From assembly GCA_945916625.1 (NCBI GenBank), contig CAMEGY010000073.1, positions 1 to 5,707 of the forward strand: DNA of 5,707 nucleotides, written 5' to 3'. A program made the position numbers and the translations under genes. The DNA is from an uncultured Anaerococcus sp. (GTDB lineage: Bacteria; Bacillota_A; Clostridia; Tissierellales; Peptoniphilaceae). Shown in pieces: positions 5,321-5,707 of this stretch; the first letter of the stretch is position 1; every line of letters starts with the position of its first letter. The notes beneath the pieces are model-generated. The model was not told where the DNA came from. It made no database searches and worked only from the letters and a program-made list of their open reading frames with translations.

Positions 5321-5707
5321 ATGGCTTTAATCGGAAAAACATTACCAGAATTTACACTAGATGCTTATAATCCAGCTAAGGATGAGTTTATAACAGTTAC
5401 AAATGAGGACCTAAAGGGATCTTATTCTGTACTTATTTTCTACCCAGCTGACTTTACTTTTGTTTGCCCAACAGAGCTTGAAGATATGCAAGAAGCTTAT
5501 GCAGAGCTTAAAGAGCTAGGTGCAGAGGTTTACTCAGTGTCTGTAGATACACACTTTGTTCACAAGGCTTGGCACGATGCTTCAGAAGCTATAGGCAAGA
5601 TTGAGTATACAATGATAGGCGATTCTAATAAAGAGCTTACAGAAGCGCTTGGCCTACTTGATGACTCAGGCAAGGCTCACAGAGCAACACTTGTTGTTGA
5701 TCCTGAC
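5321..5707 (+). CDS. ahpC: AhpC-type 2-Cys peroxiredoxin (3' end beyond the window)
   Basis: The first 129 residues are present and the frame is open to the window edge; AhpC proteins are usually near 187 residues. The cytosolic enzyme reduces hydrogen peroxide, organic peroxides and peroxynitrite. The motif [13 protein letters not shown] (40-52) carries P42, T46 and the peroxidatic C49, and R121 is the conserved arginine of the active site. [16 protein letters not shown] (70-85) is typical of the AhpC/Prx1 group. The resolving cysteine, expected near residue 165, lies outside, as would any ahpF or thioredoxin reductase partner gene. The ATG at 5321 has AAGGAG (5309-5314) six bases upstream. 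Promoter and Per-like box indicate peroxide-induced expression. The gene is not part of the sulfur amino acid block. Confidence 0.95.
   Translation, partial: MALIGKTLPEFTLDAYNPAKDEFITVTNEDLKGSYSVLIFYPADFTFVCPTELEDMQEAYAELKELGAEVYSVSVDTHFVHKAWHDASEAIGKIEYTMIGDSNKELTEALGLLDDSGKAHRATLVVDPD

Overview
The window looks like chromosomal DNA from a low-G+C, Gram-positive-type anaerobe. The basis is strong AGGAGG-type ribosome binding sites, AT-rich codon use (AGA/AGG for Arg, ATA for Ile), intrinsic terminators and a PerR-style operator. The gene set (methionine gamma-lyase, an NhaC-family transporter, a 2-Cys peroxiredoxin) fits Firmicutes or Tissierellia such as Anaerococcus or Peptoniphilus relatives. 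That placement is an inference from general appearance, not a proven assignment.

Layout, left to right. Bases 1-56 are clearly richer in G+C than the rest and may be the last codons of a plus-strand gene that enters from outside. A strong terminator at 126-162 can serve both strands. A sulfur amino acid block follows: megL (minus, 223-1416), a divergent LysR-type regulator (plus, 1481-2398) and an NhaC-family transporter (minus, 2361-3755). The regulator and transporter genes converge and overlap by 38 bp. Next comes a divergent intergenic region (3756-4055) with the transporter promoter and an operator-like palindrome over its -35 box. An EamA-type exporter gene (plus) starts at a TTG at 4056 and ends in a clear intrinsic terminator. 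A T-rich stretch of about 230 bp leads to a near-consensus promoter overlapped by a PerR-box-like operator. This drives an ahpC-type peroxiredoxin gene cut off by the right edge.

How the genes may work together: the methionine gamma-lyase keeps the active-site residues typical of true MGLs. The NhaC-family protein resembles the branch from which methionine transporters (MetT) have been proposed. The regulator lies between them on the opposite strand. The simplest reading is an uptake and degradation module for methionine or a related sulfur amino acid, giving 2-oxobutyrate, ammonia and methanethiol, with its own LysR regulator. No terminator is evident between the transporter and the regulator, so transporter transcripts may run antisense through lysR into megL. 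This would be a non-contiguous operon layout. The peroxiredoxin at the right is a separate, probably peroxide-controlled unit. I found no CRISPR array, tRNA, rRNA, insertion sequence or clearly new defence system.
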